NCBI GenBank assembly: GCA_021776825.1
Contig: JAJFFG010000104.1
Location: 1 to 64,000, forward strand
Direction of reading: 5' to 3'
Length of the DNA: 64,000 bases
From: Planctomycetota bacterium
Lineage (GTDB): Bacteria > Planctomycetota > JAJSAM01 > JAJVHW01
The position numbers were made by a program, and so were the translations under genes. Position 1 is the stretch's first letter, and every line of letters begins with the position of its first letter. The notes below the pieces were generated by a model. The model did not search any database and was not told the origin of the DNA. It saw nothing but the letters and a program-made list of their open reading frames with translations. This document shows, piece by piece, positions 9,259 through 17,955 of the stretch.

Positions 9259-10932
9259 TTGGATCCCAGCAAGCCGCTGATCGTCCAGTCGGATCGCACG
9301 GTCCTCCTCGAGGCCCACAGTCCGGCGTACGCCGAGGCGCGAGACGCGATCTCGCCGTTCACCGAGCTCGAGAAGAGTCCGGAGCACATCCACACGTACC
9401 GTGTGACCCCTCTCTCCGTGTGGAACGCGGCCGCCACAGGGCTCGCGTGCGACGCGATGGTCGAGGCGCTCGAGCGCTACGCGAAGTACCCGGTCCCGTC
9501 GAGCGTCCGGCAGGAGATCGAGGGTTGGGTCTCGCGCTACGGTCGGGTCCGTCTCGAGACGCACGACGGCATCATGATGCTCGTCTCCGAGGACGCCGCC
9601 GTTCTCGCAGAGATCTCGCGCAGCAAGCTGATGGAGCCGTACCTCCGCGGCGAAGTGGCGGACGGTCGCGTTCCCGTGGACCCGGCGTACCGCGGACACG
9701 TCAAGCAGGCGCTGATCCGCGTCGGGTACCCGGTCGAGGACCTCGCCGGCTACGTCACCGGCGGGCCGCTCGACGTCGCGCTGCGCAACGGCGGCGGCGA
9801 ACGTCCGCCGGTCGAGCTGCGGCCATACCAGGAGACGAGTGTCGCTGCCTTCTGGCAGGGTGGGACCGTGCGCGGCGGCAGCGGTGTCATCGTGCTGCCG
9901 TGCGGTGCCGGAAAGACCGTGGTCGGCATGGGCGTGATGGCCCGGTGCCGGACCAAGACGCTCGTACTGACGACGAACACGATCGCGGTGAGACAGTGGC
10001 GCGACGAGTTGCTCGACAAGACGGACCTGACGGCCGACGACGTCGGCGAGTACACGGGCGAGACGAAGGACGTCAAGTCCGTCACGATCGCGACGTATCA
10101 GATCCTGACGTACCGCCGCGCTCGCACGGACAAGTTCGTCCACTTCGACCTGTTCCGTCGCAACGACTGGGGACTCATCGTCTACGACGAGGTGCACCTC
10201 CTGCCGGCGCCCGTCTTCCGCATCACCGCCGAGATCCAGGCGACGCGAAGGCTCGGGCTGACGGCCACGCTCGTGCGCGAGGACGGCAAGGAAGAGGACG
10301 TCTTCTCGCTGATCGGCCCCAAGCGATTCGACGTCCCCTGGAAGGTGCTCGAGGGGCAGGGTTGGATCGCCACGGCGGAGTGCTTCGAGGTTCGTGTCGC
10401 GATGCCGGACGAGATGCGTATGGAGTACGCACTGGCGAACAGCCGGACCAAGTTCCGGCTCGCCTCGGAGAACGAGCGGAAGACGGGCGTCGTGCGCCGC
10501 CTCGTGGCCCGCCACGCCGAGGATCAAGTGCTCGTAATCGGCCAGTACATCGGCCAACTCGAGATGCTGGCTCTCGTGCTCGACGCGCCGCTGATCATGG
10601 GGAAGACGCCGACCAAGGAACGTCAGGTGCTCTACGACAAGTTCCGGCGCGGGGAGCTGACACTCTTACTGGTGTCGAAGGTTGGCAACTTCGCGGTCGA
10701 CCTGCCGGACGCGAGCGTGTTGATCCAGGTCTCGGGCACGTACGGCAGCCGCCAGGAAGAGGCGCAGCGTCTCGGCCGCATTCTGCGCCCCAAGTCCGGC
10801 GGCGAGATCGCCATGTTCTACTCGGTGGTCTCGCGGGATACGCGCGACCAGGACTTCGCCGGAAACCGCCAGCTGTTCCTCACGGAGCAGGGCTACAGCT
10901 ACCGGATCGTCGATGAGCACGAGATCGCATAG
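9259..10932 (+). CDS. XPB/Ssl2-type DNA repair helicase
   Basis: This superfamily 2 helicase is related to XPB (ERCC3), the 3'-5' translocase of TFIIH in eukaryotes, with homologues in archaea and some bacteria such as Mycobacterium. The TTG start at 9259 gives 557 residues, close to bacterial XPB length. Earlier in-frame starts would lie deep inside the preceding gene. The damage-recognition-like N-terminus is followed by motif I (LPCGAGKTVVGMG), a DEVH box (YDEVHLLPAPVFR), motif III (LTATLVREDG) and the C-terminal helicase lobe with QEEAQRLGRILRPK. The sequence VIGQYIGQLEMLA is typical. The gene overlaps its partner by 20 bp. It probably acts in DNA repair or transcription-linked DNA opening. 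Confidence 0.93.
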   Translation: MDPSKPLIVQSDRTVLLEAHSPAYAEARDAISPFTELEKSPEHIHTYRVTPLSVWNAAATGLACDAMVEALERYAKYPVPSSVRQEIEGWVSRYGRVRLETHDGIMMLVSEDAAVLAEISRSKLMEPYLRGEVADGRVPVDPAYRGHVKQALIRVGYPVEDLAGYVTGGPLDVALRNGGGERPPVELRPYQETSVAAFWQGGTVRGGSGVIVLPCGAGKTVVGMGVMARCRTKTLVLTTNTIAVRQWRDELLDKTDLTADDVGEYTGETKDVKSVTIATYQILTYRRARTDKFVHFDLFRRNDWGLIVYDEVHLLPAPVFRITAEIQATRRLGLTATLVREDGKEEDVFSLIGPKRFDVPWKVLEGQGWIATAECFEVRVAMPDEMRMEYALANSRTKFRLASENERKTGVVRRLVARHAEDQVLVIGQYIGQLEMLALVLDAPLIMGKTPTKERQVLYDKFRRGELTLLLVSKVGNFAVDLPDASVLIQVSGTYGSRQEEAQRLGRILRPKSGGEIAMFYSVVSRDTRDQDFAGNRQLFLTEQGYSYRIVDEHEIA

Positions 10933-13051
10933 CTCGGAGCCCGCTGGGTCCCGCCGCACTCGGCCGGTGCGCGGCGGGGCAGAGGATCTGCTCACCTCCG
11001 AGCTGCTGCGAGCGCGCAAGGTCAGCGAGCTTCAGGAGATGTGGGGGTTCTGGCAGAACGGTCAGAAGCCGCCGTCTCGCAAGAAGGAGCTCGTCGAGCC
11101 GCTTCTCGCCTCGCTCACCGATGGCGAGACCGTGCGCTCCCGCATCAAGGTGCTCTCCGATCGCCCGCGCGAGGTCCTGGTCCGCCTGGCCCGGCGCGAC
11201 GGCTACGGTGCGGGACTCCCGGAACTCGTCGACGGCTCGGACGGACGCGATCTCGAGACCTACGAGGTCGAGGCTGCCGCCCGCGCGCTGTCCAAGCGCG
11301 GCTTCGTCCAGGTGCGTCGCGATCGCGGCGATGCTGGCCGCGGTGGCGAGACGTACGTCATCCCTCGCGACCTCGGAGACCTCATCACTGGCCTCCTCCA
11401 GGAGGAGCGGCGCGGCCCGCGCGAGGTCTTCTCGCTGACCGGGCACCTGGCGTCTCTGCCGCCGGCCGCGCTGCGCGAGGTACTGGCGCTCGTGCCAGAC
11501 GCGCCCGACGTCGGCGCCGATCCCGCAGAGCTCGCCCGAGCGCTGGTCGAGAACGTCAACGGTCGCGGACTCCTCGGCCGGGTGGGGGACGAGACCCTGC
11601 GCGCCGTCCTCTGGCAAGCCGTCACGCAGTTCGGCGGTCTGATGCCGCGTGCCGAGTTCGAATCGGCCCTCGAGGGCGACGCCGGTTGGGACCGAGCGGG
11701 TCTGCAGGAGGAGCTCGAGCGCCTCGGACTCGGCACGGTCACGACGCTCGCGCTCTCGGACTACGGGATCGATCTCGAGGGCGAGACGGTCACGCTCTTT
11801 TCCGCCGTCACCGAGTCGGTGCTCGACCAAGCGCGGCCACAGCAGGCCATCGACCCGGAGTGCGTCGACGCCGCCGGTGTCGATCTACTCACCGATCTAC
11901 AGCAGTTCCTCAATCTGGTGGCCAGCACGCCGCCGCGCGTCACGCAGGGCCGCACGATCTACCGCGCCGCACAGCACCGCATCCTCGAGTCGTTCATCTT
12001 CCACGAAGACGGGCTCATGGACCGCGAGGGCGTGTTCGACCTCGTGTACAGCCTGGCGTTCGGGCTTGAACTCGTGGAGGTCTCCGACGAGACGCGCCTG
12101 ATGCTCACGAAGCGCGGCGAACTGTGGGACTCCGTGGAACTGACCGAGAAGGTTCGGTCGATCTACGGTCGCTTTCTCGAAGAGCGCTTGCCCGAGGGCC
12201 GCGACTTCCACGTGCGTCGCCTCCGGCGCGCTCTGGCTGCGGCGCTCGCTGATGCGCCCGCCGATACGTTCCTTCCGCTCGACGACGTCCCGTTCCGCGT
12301 GCGCAATGACTACCTCGCTGCGCTCGAGGACGAGGGCGTCAAGGAGCAGTACAAGAACCGCTTCCAGTACACGTACACGCCGCCCGTCGAGACCCCCGCG
12401 GATCTGCGGTCCGACCTCGTGGACTACATCGTCGGACGCCTCTACCCGTTGGGCGTCGTCGACGTCGCTCTCGAGCACAGCGAACCGGTGGCCCTCTCGC
12501 TGACCGATCTCGGGCGTCGGCTGATCATGGGGGAGCGGCTCATCCTGGACGACGCCGCAGCGGACGTGCGCGCGGACGCCGCACGCGATGCGCACCCGCT
12601 GGTCGTCAACCCGGACTTCGAGGTGCTGCACTTCCCCGAAGGCGACGTGAACGAGGTGGCCCATGCGCTCTCCAGATTCGCGACACGCACGAAGTCGGAG
12701 CAGGTGGCGCACTACCGCATCACGCGTGAGACGATCGAGCGCGCGGTCGTGAAGGGCCTGGAGGCCTCGGAGATCCTCGAGTTCTTGGCGGCTCAGGCGC
12801 GCACGCCCGTTCCGCAGAACGTCGCGTACTCGATCCGCGAGTGGGCGAAGCGCGTGCGCTTTGCGGTTCAGCGCGAGGGCGTGGTCGTCACGACGACCGA
12901 CGGCGACGCGATGGACGCCCTGCTCGCGGTCGAAGACGTTCGGCGGTTGCTGGTGGAACGTCTCTGTCCCACCGCCGCGCTGCTCCGCGCCTCGATCAGC
13001 GACTGGAAGGTGCTCGACACCCTCCGCACGCTCGGCGTGTACTTCAAGTAG
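10913..13051 (+). CDS. Helicase-associated protein partner of XPB
   Basis: The 712-residue protein starts inside the end of the XPB gene. It resembles the helicase-associated proteins encoded next to bacterial XPB (as with Rv0862c beside Rv0861c in Mycobacterium), which carry an XPB/Ssl2-like N-terminal domain. An N-terminal SAP-like helix pair (LLRARKVSELQEMWG, then SRKKELVEPLL) suggests nucleic-acid binding. Winged-helix-like segments follow. The C-terminal 120 residues (NPDFEVLHFPEGDVNEVAHA, FATRTKSEQVAHYRITRET) match the XPB-associated domain. No ATPase motif is present. It probably regulates or targets XPB, analogous in role to archaeal Bax1, which is inference. Confidence 0.82.
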   Translation: MSTRSHSSEPAGSRRTRPVRGGAEDLLTSELLRARKVSELQEMWGFWQNGQKPPSRKKELVEPLLASLTDGETVRSRIKVLSDRPREVLVRLARRDGYGAGLPELVDGSDGRDLETYEVEAAARALSKRGFVQVRRDRGDAGRGGETYVIPRDLGDLITGLLQEERRGPREVFSLTGHLASLPPAALREVLALVPDAPDVGADPAELARALVENVNGRGLLGRVGDETLRAVLWQAVTQFGGLMPRAEFESALEGDAGWDRAGLQEELERLGLGTVTTLALSDYGIDLEGETVTLFSAVTESVLDQARPQQAIDPECVDAAGVDLLTDLQQFLNLVASTPPRVTQGRTIYRAAQHRILESFIFHEDGLMDREGVFDLVYSLAFGLELVEVSDETRLMLTKRGELWDSVELTEKVRSIYGRFLEERLPEGRDFHVRRLRRALAAALADAPADTFLPLDDVPFRVRNDYLAALEDEGVKEQYKNRFQYTYTPPVETPADLRSDLVDYIVGRLYPLGVVDVALEHSEPVALSLTDLGRRLIMGERLILDDAAADVRADAARDAHPLVVNPDFEVLHFPEGDVNEVAHALSRFATRTKSEQVAHYRITRETIERAVVKGLEASEILEFLAAQARTPVPQNVAYSIREWAKRVRFAVQREGVVVTTTDGDAMDALLAVEDVRRLLVERLCPTAALLRASISDWKVLDTLRTLGVYFK

Positions 13052-13135
13052 GCGCGCGGCCAGGGTCGGCGAGCGCGCGGCGCCGCACTAGGTCGCGCTG
13101 GACCGCACAGCATTGGGCCGCTGGTATTGGGCCGC

Positions 13136-13221
13136 TGGTACCGGAGGCGGGAATCGAACCCGCACGCCCTTGCGGGCACAGGATTTTGAATCCTACGCGT
13201 CTGCCATTCCGCCACTCCGGC
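13136..13221 (-). tRNA. tRNA-Leu (anticodon CAA)
   Basis: Read on the minus strand, the 86-nt gene folds as a class II tRNA. The acceptor GCCGGAG pairs with CTCCGGT. The anticodon stem TAGGA/TCCTG encloses the loop TTCAAAA, with anticodon CAA reading UUG. A long variable arm (CCCGCAAGGGC) and the T-arm GCGGG-TTCGATT-CCCGC complete it. The 3' CCA is encoded (13136-13138). Confidence 0.96.
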
Positions 13222-13289
13222 CCATTCCTCGAACCCACTGCGTTCGAACCACCTGCGGCCCCGTCGCGTCGCGCGGGCCCCGTTCGATC

Positions 13290-13619
13290 TCAGCCCGCGA
13301 CGCGGATCGCTGTGAGGTCGATCTGTTCGTTGAAGCGGATCGCAAACGCTCGAACGACGCTGGCGCCGTCGAAGTAGCGTTCCGTTCTCAGTACGCGTCC
13401 GGGACACGAGACCGCCGTCTCTCCGTCGTCGGTGGTCGCCGCAAACTCGACCGTGACGTCGGTGCCATCCTCGACCAGCATCTCGAGATCCTCGGTGGCG
13501 AAGAACACTCCGCCGACCCCGATGTTCTCGATCGTGCCGATCACGTGATCGTCGCCGCACCGCAACGTGCCGCTCAGGCGCGTCTCGGTCCGGGCATGGA
13601 TGCGCCGTTCATCAGCCAT
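13290..13619 (-). CDS. PilZ-domain protein
   Basis: This 109-residue protein is essentially one PilZ domain, the family that binds cyclic di-GMP. It shows the N-terminal RRIHARTETRLSGTL (basic RxxxR-type stretch) and the beta-strand motif IENIGVGGVFFAT, which corresponds to the D/NxSxxG signature with N-I-G-V-G-G. It could couple c-di-GMP to motility or envelope functions. The RxxxR motif is imperfect, so nucleotide binding is not assured. It is transcribed toward the tRNA-Leu gene and divergently from the anti-sigma module. Confidence 0.85.
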   Translation of the reverse strand: MADERRIHARTETRLSGTLRCGDDHVIGTIENIGVGGVFFATEDLEMLVEDGTDVTVEFAATTDDGETAVSCPGRVLRTERYFDGASVVRAFAIRFNEQIDLTAIRVAG

Positions 13620-13721
13620 CGTGAGGGACTCCTGTCACGACGTCACGTAGGCTGCCATCAGCCTCCCCGTGACGATTGCACGCGTCCCGAGAAAGTAACT
13701 CGGCAGGAAGTCGTTCTCCAG

Positions 13722-13748
13722 GGAACCTCGTCCGCTGTCCGAATCGTC
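13722..13748 (+). promoter_or_regulatory. Candidate ECF-sigma promoter for the anti-sigma pair
   Basis: GGAAC at 13722-13726 is separated by 18 bases from CGTC at 13745-13748. This matches the GGAAC-N18/19-CGTY pattern used by many extracytoplasmic-function sigma factors. It lies 55 bp upstream of an anti-sigma gene, so autoregulation of the regulon is plausible. The assignment is motif-based only. Confidence 0.5.
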
Positions 13749-13803
13749 AGAGTGGTTGACCGATAGGTCCCTGGGATGCTTCCAGGCAAGGAGAGAGGAC
13801 GTC

Positions 13804-14301
13804 GTGAACGTGTCGTGCAGTCCGTTCGAGAAGCAGGTGGTCGAACTGGTCGAGGGTCTGCTGCCCGCCGCCAGCGCGGCGTCGCTTCGCTCGCACGCGG
13901 CCCATTGCACCGACTGTTCGCGCCTGCTTCGTCGCGAGACCGGTCTCGTCCACCTGCTCCGCTCCCAGCCGGCAAGCCCGGTCATCGACGTCGTACCTCC
14001 GGCACTTCCGGCGGGCCGTCTCGTCCGGATCTCCGCGCTGCGCCTCGGGGCAGGTGTCGCCGCCGCGGCGGCCGCGATGCTCCTGGCCGTTGCCTACGCG
14101 GCGGGGTGGACCGACGTCACCGCGCCGAGCCCGGACGCGCCCGTCGCGGCCAGCGAACGCGTGGCGCCCGCCACTCAGCGGGTGCGAGTGAGCACGATCA
14201 TCGACGGCATCGGACGCGTTCCGCTGCCGGACGAGGGCCTGCTCGCCCTGACCGCCGGCGTCGAGGCCGTCGCGATGCGACGCCCGACGGAGGCGCGGTG
14301 A
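13804..14301 (+). CDS. Membrane anti-sigma factor with N-terminal zinc finger (RseA-like role)
   Basis: The GTG at 13804 is preceded by AGGAGAGAGG and gives 165 residues. The N-terminal 40 residues carry the zf-HC2 anti-sigma zinc finger (HxxxCxxC as HAAHCTDC, near residues 34-41). One transmembrane helix follows at about residues 80-100 (LGAGVAAAAAAMLLAVAYAA), then a periplasmic tail. Such proteins hold an ECF sigma factor at the membrane until they are cleaved. The next gene overlaps it by four bases and encodes an RseB/MucB-like protein. No sigma-factor gene is adjacent, which is unusual. Confidence 0.85.
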   Translation: MNVSCSPFEKQVVELVEGLLPAASAASLRSHAAHCTDCSRLLRRETGLVHLLRSQPASPVIDVVPPALPAGRLVRISALRLGAGVAAAAAAMLLAVAYAAGWTDVTAPSPDAPVAASERVAPATQRVRVSTIIDGIGRVPLPDEGLLALTAGVEAVAMRRPTEAR

Positions 14302-15545
14302 ACGACGCGTCGCGACGTGCAGTCGAAGCCGCTGCTCGACTCGATCTCCTCCCCGCGCTGAGCACCGGCCTCGTGCGCGCATTGGCGTTGGCTGCGACGC
14401 TGGCTGTCCCGCTGCTGGCTGGCACGGCGTGCGCGCCCGGGTCGACGGCCGACCAGCCCGCGTCGTCGAACGAACCCGCCGCGGAGCCCGTTCCGGCGCC
14501 TGTCGCTGGGCCCGTCGCTGGGCCCGTCGCTGGGCCTGTCACTGGGCCCGTCACTGAGCCCGTCACTGAGCCCGTCACTGAGCCTGTCACTGGGCCTGTC
14601 ACTGGGCCTGTCACTGAGCCCGTTCTGGGGGCTGGTCACGAGATCCTGGGCCGCATCGCTCGCGCCGAGACGGAGCTGGCGTTCGCGGGCTGGAAGACGG
14701 CCTACCACGGTCCCGAGGGCGAGAGTCGCGCCACGCGCATGCGGGTGACGCGCATCCCCGGCGGCCGCTCCCTGATGGAGTGGCAGGTCGGCGAGGAGAC
14801 CGAGAGTCGCTGGGTCTATCGCAGCCGCTGGCGCTGGATCGACGACCCCGCGCTCCTGCTGCGGAACTACCGCGTCGAGGAGCTCCCCGAGCCCGGCGAG
14901 CCGGTGGCATGGCGCGAGACACGCGTGGTGCGCATCGTCGGACGGCATCCGGGCCGACCGTCGCTCGAGATTCGGGTCGACGCCGAGCACGATCTGCCCC
15001 TCGCCGAGACCCTCCGGGATCACGATGGGGCGGTGCGGTTCGCGTGGCGCTTCGACGACCTGGACTTCGACCCCGCCGAGCCGCCGGCACCGCCCACCGG
15101 TGCGAAGGATCTGGCCACCGGTGCGAAGGATCTGGCCGCCGGTGCGAGGGAGTTGGCCGCCGATGCCGAGGAACTCGCCTCGCCAGGCCAGACGGACGCG
15201 TCGGGCCAAGAGGCGGGCACGGCCGGCGAAGCGAACGGCGATTGGGTTCCCCTCGCCGTCGGCCACGTCCCAGCCGGGTTCGAGCGCGTCTCGAGCGGCA
15301 TGCTGCCGTGCGGGAGCCTGCGTGAGTACTGGTCGGACGGGCTCGCGGCGTTCTCCGTGATCCAGCGCCCCGGCGACAGCGCCGTGGGTGACGCCGAGGG
15401 GGAGCTCACCCGCACGAGCTGTGACGGTCGCGCCTCCGTCGCCGGTCGTCTCGCGGGTGTGGAGATCTCGGTGACGGGAAATCTCCCCGTCGACGAGCTC
15501 GAGGCCGTCGCGACCGGCCTTCGCGTCCGCGCTCCCGCACGGTAG
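14298..15545 (+). CDS. RseB/MucB-like periplasmic regulator of the anti-sigma factor
   Basis: The GTG start overlaps the zinc-finger gene stop and gives 415 residues. A hydrophobic leader ending LLAGTAC (export signal, possible lipid-attachment Cys) is followed by a Pro-Val tandem-repeat linker. Next comes a LolA-fold domain resembling the RseB N-terminal domain (VVRIVGRHPGRPSLEIRVD, then DLPLAETLRDHDG) at about residues 115-255. A Gly-Ala-Lys repeat linker and a C-terminal domain with YWSDGLAAFSVIQ and AGVEISVTGNLPVDEL complete it. The C-terminal domain matches the RseB C-terminal signature (YSDGLA.SV). RseB binds RseA and gates its proteolysis. Here it probably senses misfolded envelope material for the preceding anti-sigma factor. 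Confidence 0.75.
   Translation: MNDASRRAVEAAARLDLLPALSTGLVRALALAATLAVPLLAGTACAPGSTADQPASSNEPAAEPVPAPVAGPVAGPVAGPVTGPVTEPVTEPVTEPVTGPVTGPVTEPVLGAGHEILGRIARAETELAFAGWKTAYHGPEGESRATRMRVTRIPGGRSLMEWQVGEETESRWVYRSRWRWIDDPALLLRNYRVEELPEPGEPVAWRETRVVRIVGRHPGRPSLEIRVDAEHDLPLAETLRDHDGAVRFAWRFDDLDFDPAEPPAPPTGAKDLATGAKDLAAGARELAADAEELASPGQTDASGQEAGTAGEANGDWVPLAVGHVPAGFERVSSGMLPCGSLREYWSDGLAAFSVIQRPGDSAVGDAEGELTRTSCDGRASVAGRLAGVEISVTGNLPVDELEAVATGLRVRAPAR
14499..14630 (+). repeat. 12-bp tandem repeat in the RseB-like gene, 11 units
   Basis: Ten near-perfect units of consensus CCYGTCRCTGRG plus one degraded unit encode Pro-Val-Ala/Thr-Gly/Glu repeats. They form a linker between the export signal and the first folded domain. 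The units differ mostly at two fixed positions, as expected from recent slippage expansion. Confidence 0.9.
15096..15179 (+). repeat. 21-bp tandem repeat in the RseB-like gene, 4 units
   Basis: Four 21-bp units (the first two identical, the next two diverging) encode the heptad TGAKDLA with variants AGARELA and ADAEELA. They lie between the N- and C-terminal domains, apparently as a short helical spacer. Confidence 0.85.
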
Positions 15546-15670
15546 GGGGCGGTGCACTCGTCGGTCCTCGGTCGGGCGACGACGAGATTGCTTCGGATCG
15601 CTGCTCGGACCCCCTCGGGAGGCCGCCGGATCGAGTTCTGGTTCGCGCGGGTACCGCTCCGCTGAGCGCA

Positions 15671-15709
15671 GCCGTCGCAACTCGTTCAAGCCAAAGAGGT
15701 TGTGACGGC
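15671..15709 (+). terminator. Hairpin downstream of the RseB-like gene
   Basis: GCCGTCGCAAC (15671-15681) pairs with GTTGTGACGGC (15699-15709) over 11 bp, with one G-U and a 17-nt loop. It lies in the 376-bp gap at 15546-15921 and may end the anti-sigma transcript. No U tract follows. I see no gene and no clear promoter in the rest of that gap. Confidence 0.35.
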
Positions 15710-15921
15710 TCCGTCGATGACCTCGGCGGGCCGCCTGCGACGAGATCGCGTCCCATCGAGGGCGCACCGGAGTTGCGACGCGGCGCCGACGCCATCGATC
15801 GACGGAATTACCGGAAAACGGTGCTACCTCTAGGCCCCGGCCGACGTTCAGAATCCTAGTGATGCCGGTTCTCGGCTCAGGGTCGATCTGACCCGCGCCA
15901 TCCGGCTGCGGAGGATCCCCC

Positions 15922-17904
15922 ATGTTGAACCGCAATCTGCTCGTTCTCTCCTTTCTCGTCGTCGCTCTCGGCTACGCCGCTCCAGCCAACGCCGAGCGCC
16001 TCTCCGGCAGCTACCGAGGCCCGGAGGATGCGAAGGCCGCGGATACGTCGCAGGACGAGAGCGAGGAGGAGACCTCGAACGAGGTCGACAGCAGCGGACC
16101 CGAGGCCGGTGAGTCCGGCGACGACGGCGGCGGGCTCGGAAGCGGCAGCGAAGGCGGCAGCGAAGGCGGCAGCGAGAGCAGCGGCGAGGGACTCGGCGGC
16201 GGCGGCGGAGGCAGCGAGGGTGAGAGCGCCGGCGGTGCCAGCGACAGCGGCGACGGTGGCCTGAGCTCCAGCGGCGGCGGCAGCAGCGGCGGCGGTCGTC
16301 CTGGCGGCGGCGGCGGCGCGTCGGCGACCGAGAAGTTCGAACTCGTGTCGTGGTTCTTCGAGCACAACCGCGAGGAGTTCGTCTACCGCGTGGCCGCGGA
16401 GCGCAACCGTCGCGTGAAACTGCCCCCGTACTCATCGGTCGGCATCCTCAGCGTGTTGCCGGAGATCGAGCGCGAGCGCAGCCCGGTGACCCCCGAGGAT
16501 CGCGAGCGCATCTTCGACATCCTGAAGAGCGCGACCATCGACAAGCACAGCGTCGTGCGAGATGCCGCGGTGATCGCACTCGGCAAGCTCGGCACCCCCA
16601 AAGCGGTCGAGGTGCTGCTCGAGCGTCGCAAGCTCGAGTCGTCCGGCGACGTGCAGGAGGACACGCTCCTCGCACTCGGCATGTCGCGCAACAAGGACGC
16701 CACGGCGGCCCTCCTCGAGACACTGGGGAAGAAGCGAAACGTCCAGTACGCGTTGCTCGGTCTCGGGCTCTCGGGTGATGCCGAGCTCGCCGGGCCGGCA
16801 GCGCTCGAGTACTTCGACTCGAACATCCGTCGTGCGAAGAACGACCACGCACTCGCCTGCGCCGCGATCGCGCTCGGCGGGCTCCGTTACGGCGACGGCG
16901 TCGGCTCGCTGACGAAGGCGTTGAAGAGCAAGAAGACGCCGAACATCGTGAAGGTCTACGTTGTCCAGGCACTCGGCCGGATCGGTGGTGACGACGCTCA
17001 GAAGGCTCTGATCAAGGCTCTGGACGGGAAGGACCAGCAAGTCCGCCGCGCTTCCGCGCTGGCACTCGGTGAGTTCATCGATAGCGACGTGCTGAAGGTT
17101 CTCGCCGACAAGCGCGGTCTCAAGAACAACGCCGACCCGCTGATGGCCGGCTTCGCCGCCGTGAGCATGGGCTCGATCCTGGACGAACTCGCGGAGACCG
17201 AGTGGAAGCGCTACCCGGAAGCCATTCGGGAGGTCGCTCTCGCCACGCGCAAGAGCAAGATCAAGTCGCAGTACGCCAACGTCGCGCTGGCCCTCTTCGG
17301 CGGCATCGACAACGAGACCCGGCGCTTCTACAAGGAGGAGTTGGGCGACACCTCGATGGACCCGGAGACGATGAGCGCACTCGCGATGTCCGTGGGCCTG
17401 GCGGGCGAGTCATCGGTCGAGAGTGAGCTGGTCGAGTTGGCGAGCTCGATGAGCCGCGATCCGAAGCTCGGCTCCTACGCGGCGCTGGCGATCGGCATGA
17501 TCCCCGGCCAGGCCGAGGACCAGGCGAAGGCGCTGCGGGAGATCTACCGCAAGGTCGACCGTGACGACGTCCGTCGCGGAGCGATCGCGGCCATGGGCCT
17601 CGTCGGTGACCGCAAGGACGTGAAGTTCCTGATCGGGATACTGAAGGCCAAGGAAGACTCGTGGTTGGGCGGCTACACGCGTGGCGCAGCGGCGATGTCG
17701 CTCGGTCTCATCCGGGATGGTGAGAGCGTCGCGAAGATCCAGGCGCTCCTGCGGAGCCCCGACAAGCGCACGCGCGCGTTCGCCGTCGCGGCCCTCGGCT
17801 TCCTGGCCGACAAGGATCCGTCGCCGGTGCTGTCCTCGCTCGTAGGCCGCAACAACTTCCGCGCGGAGTTCCCGGCCGTGAAGGTCGTGCTGAGCCACCT
17901 CTAG
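15922..17904 (+). CDS. Exported HEAT-repeat protein with Ser/Gly-rich N-terminal region
   Basis: This 660-residue protein begins with a signal peptide (LLVLSFLVVALGYAAPANA). A low-complexity acidic then Ser/Gly-rich stretch follows at about residues 35-135 (SEGGSEGGSE and similar). At least a dozen HEAT/PBS-type helical repeats run from about residue 195 to the end, for example VVRDAAVIALGKLGTPKAVE and VRRASALALGEFIDSDVLKV. These solenoids bind proteins. No catalytic motif is seen. The ATG start follows GGAGGATCCCCC. It is the second of three HEAT proteins in the window. Confidence 0.85.
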   Translation: MLNRNLLVLSFLVVALGYAAPANAERLSGSYRGPEDAKAADTSQDESEEETSNEVDSSGPEAGESGDDGGGLGSGSEGGSEGGSESSGEGLGGGGGGSEGESAGGASDSGDGGLSSSGGGSSGGGRPGGGGGASATEKFELVSWFFEHNREEFVYRVAAERNRRVKLPPYSSVGILSVLPEIERERSPVTPEDRERIFDILKSATIDKHSVVRDAAVIALGKLGTPKAVEVLLERRKLESSGDVQEDTLLALGMSRNKDATAALLETLGKKRNVQYALLGLGLSGDAELAGPAALEYFDSNIRRAKNDHALACAAIALGGLRYGDGVGSLTKALKSKKTPNIVKVYVVQALGRIGGDDAQKALIKALDGKDQQVRRASALALGEFIDSDVLKVLADKRGLKNNADPLMAGFAAVSMGSILDELAETEWKRYPEAIREVALATRKSKIKSQYANVALALFGGIDNETRRFYKEELGDTSMDPETMSALAMSVGLAGESSVESELVELASSMSRDPKLGSYAALAIGMIPGQAEDQAKALREIYRKVDRDDVRRGAIAAMGLVGDRKDVKFLIGILKAKEDSWLGGYTRGAAAMSLGLIRDGESVAKIQALLRSPDKRTRAFAVAALGFLADKDPSPVLSSLVGRNNFRAEFPAVKVVLSHL

Positions 17905-17922
17905 CCCAGCGTGGGGTGAGCG

Positions 17923-17955
17923 GAGAGCGCGGTAGGGCTGACCTGCCGCGCTCTC
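17923..17955 (+). terminator. Perfect 10-bp hairpin after the HEAT-repeat gene
   Basis: GAGAGCGCGG (17923-17932) pairs with CCGCGCTCTC (17946-17955) around a 13-nt loop, 19 bases after the stop codon. It has no long U tract but sits where a terminator is expected between convergent genes. The remaining 345 bp up to 18299 hold nothing I can support as a gene. Confidence 0.5.

Noticed and set aside
14175..15935. A 586-codon minus-strand frame with Ser-Asp-Gly-Leu repeats opposite the RseB-like gene
   Set aside because: The repeats are the antisense of the 12-bp array. The plus-strand frame has the export signal and RseB domains.
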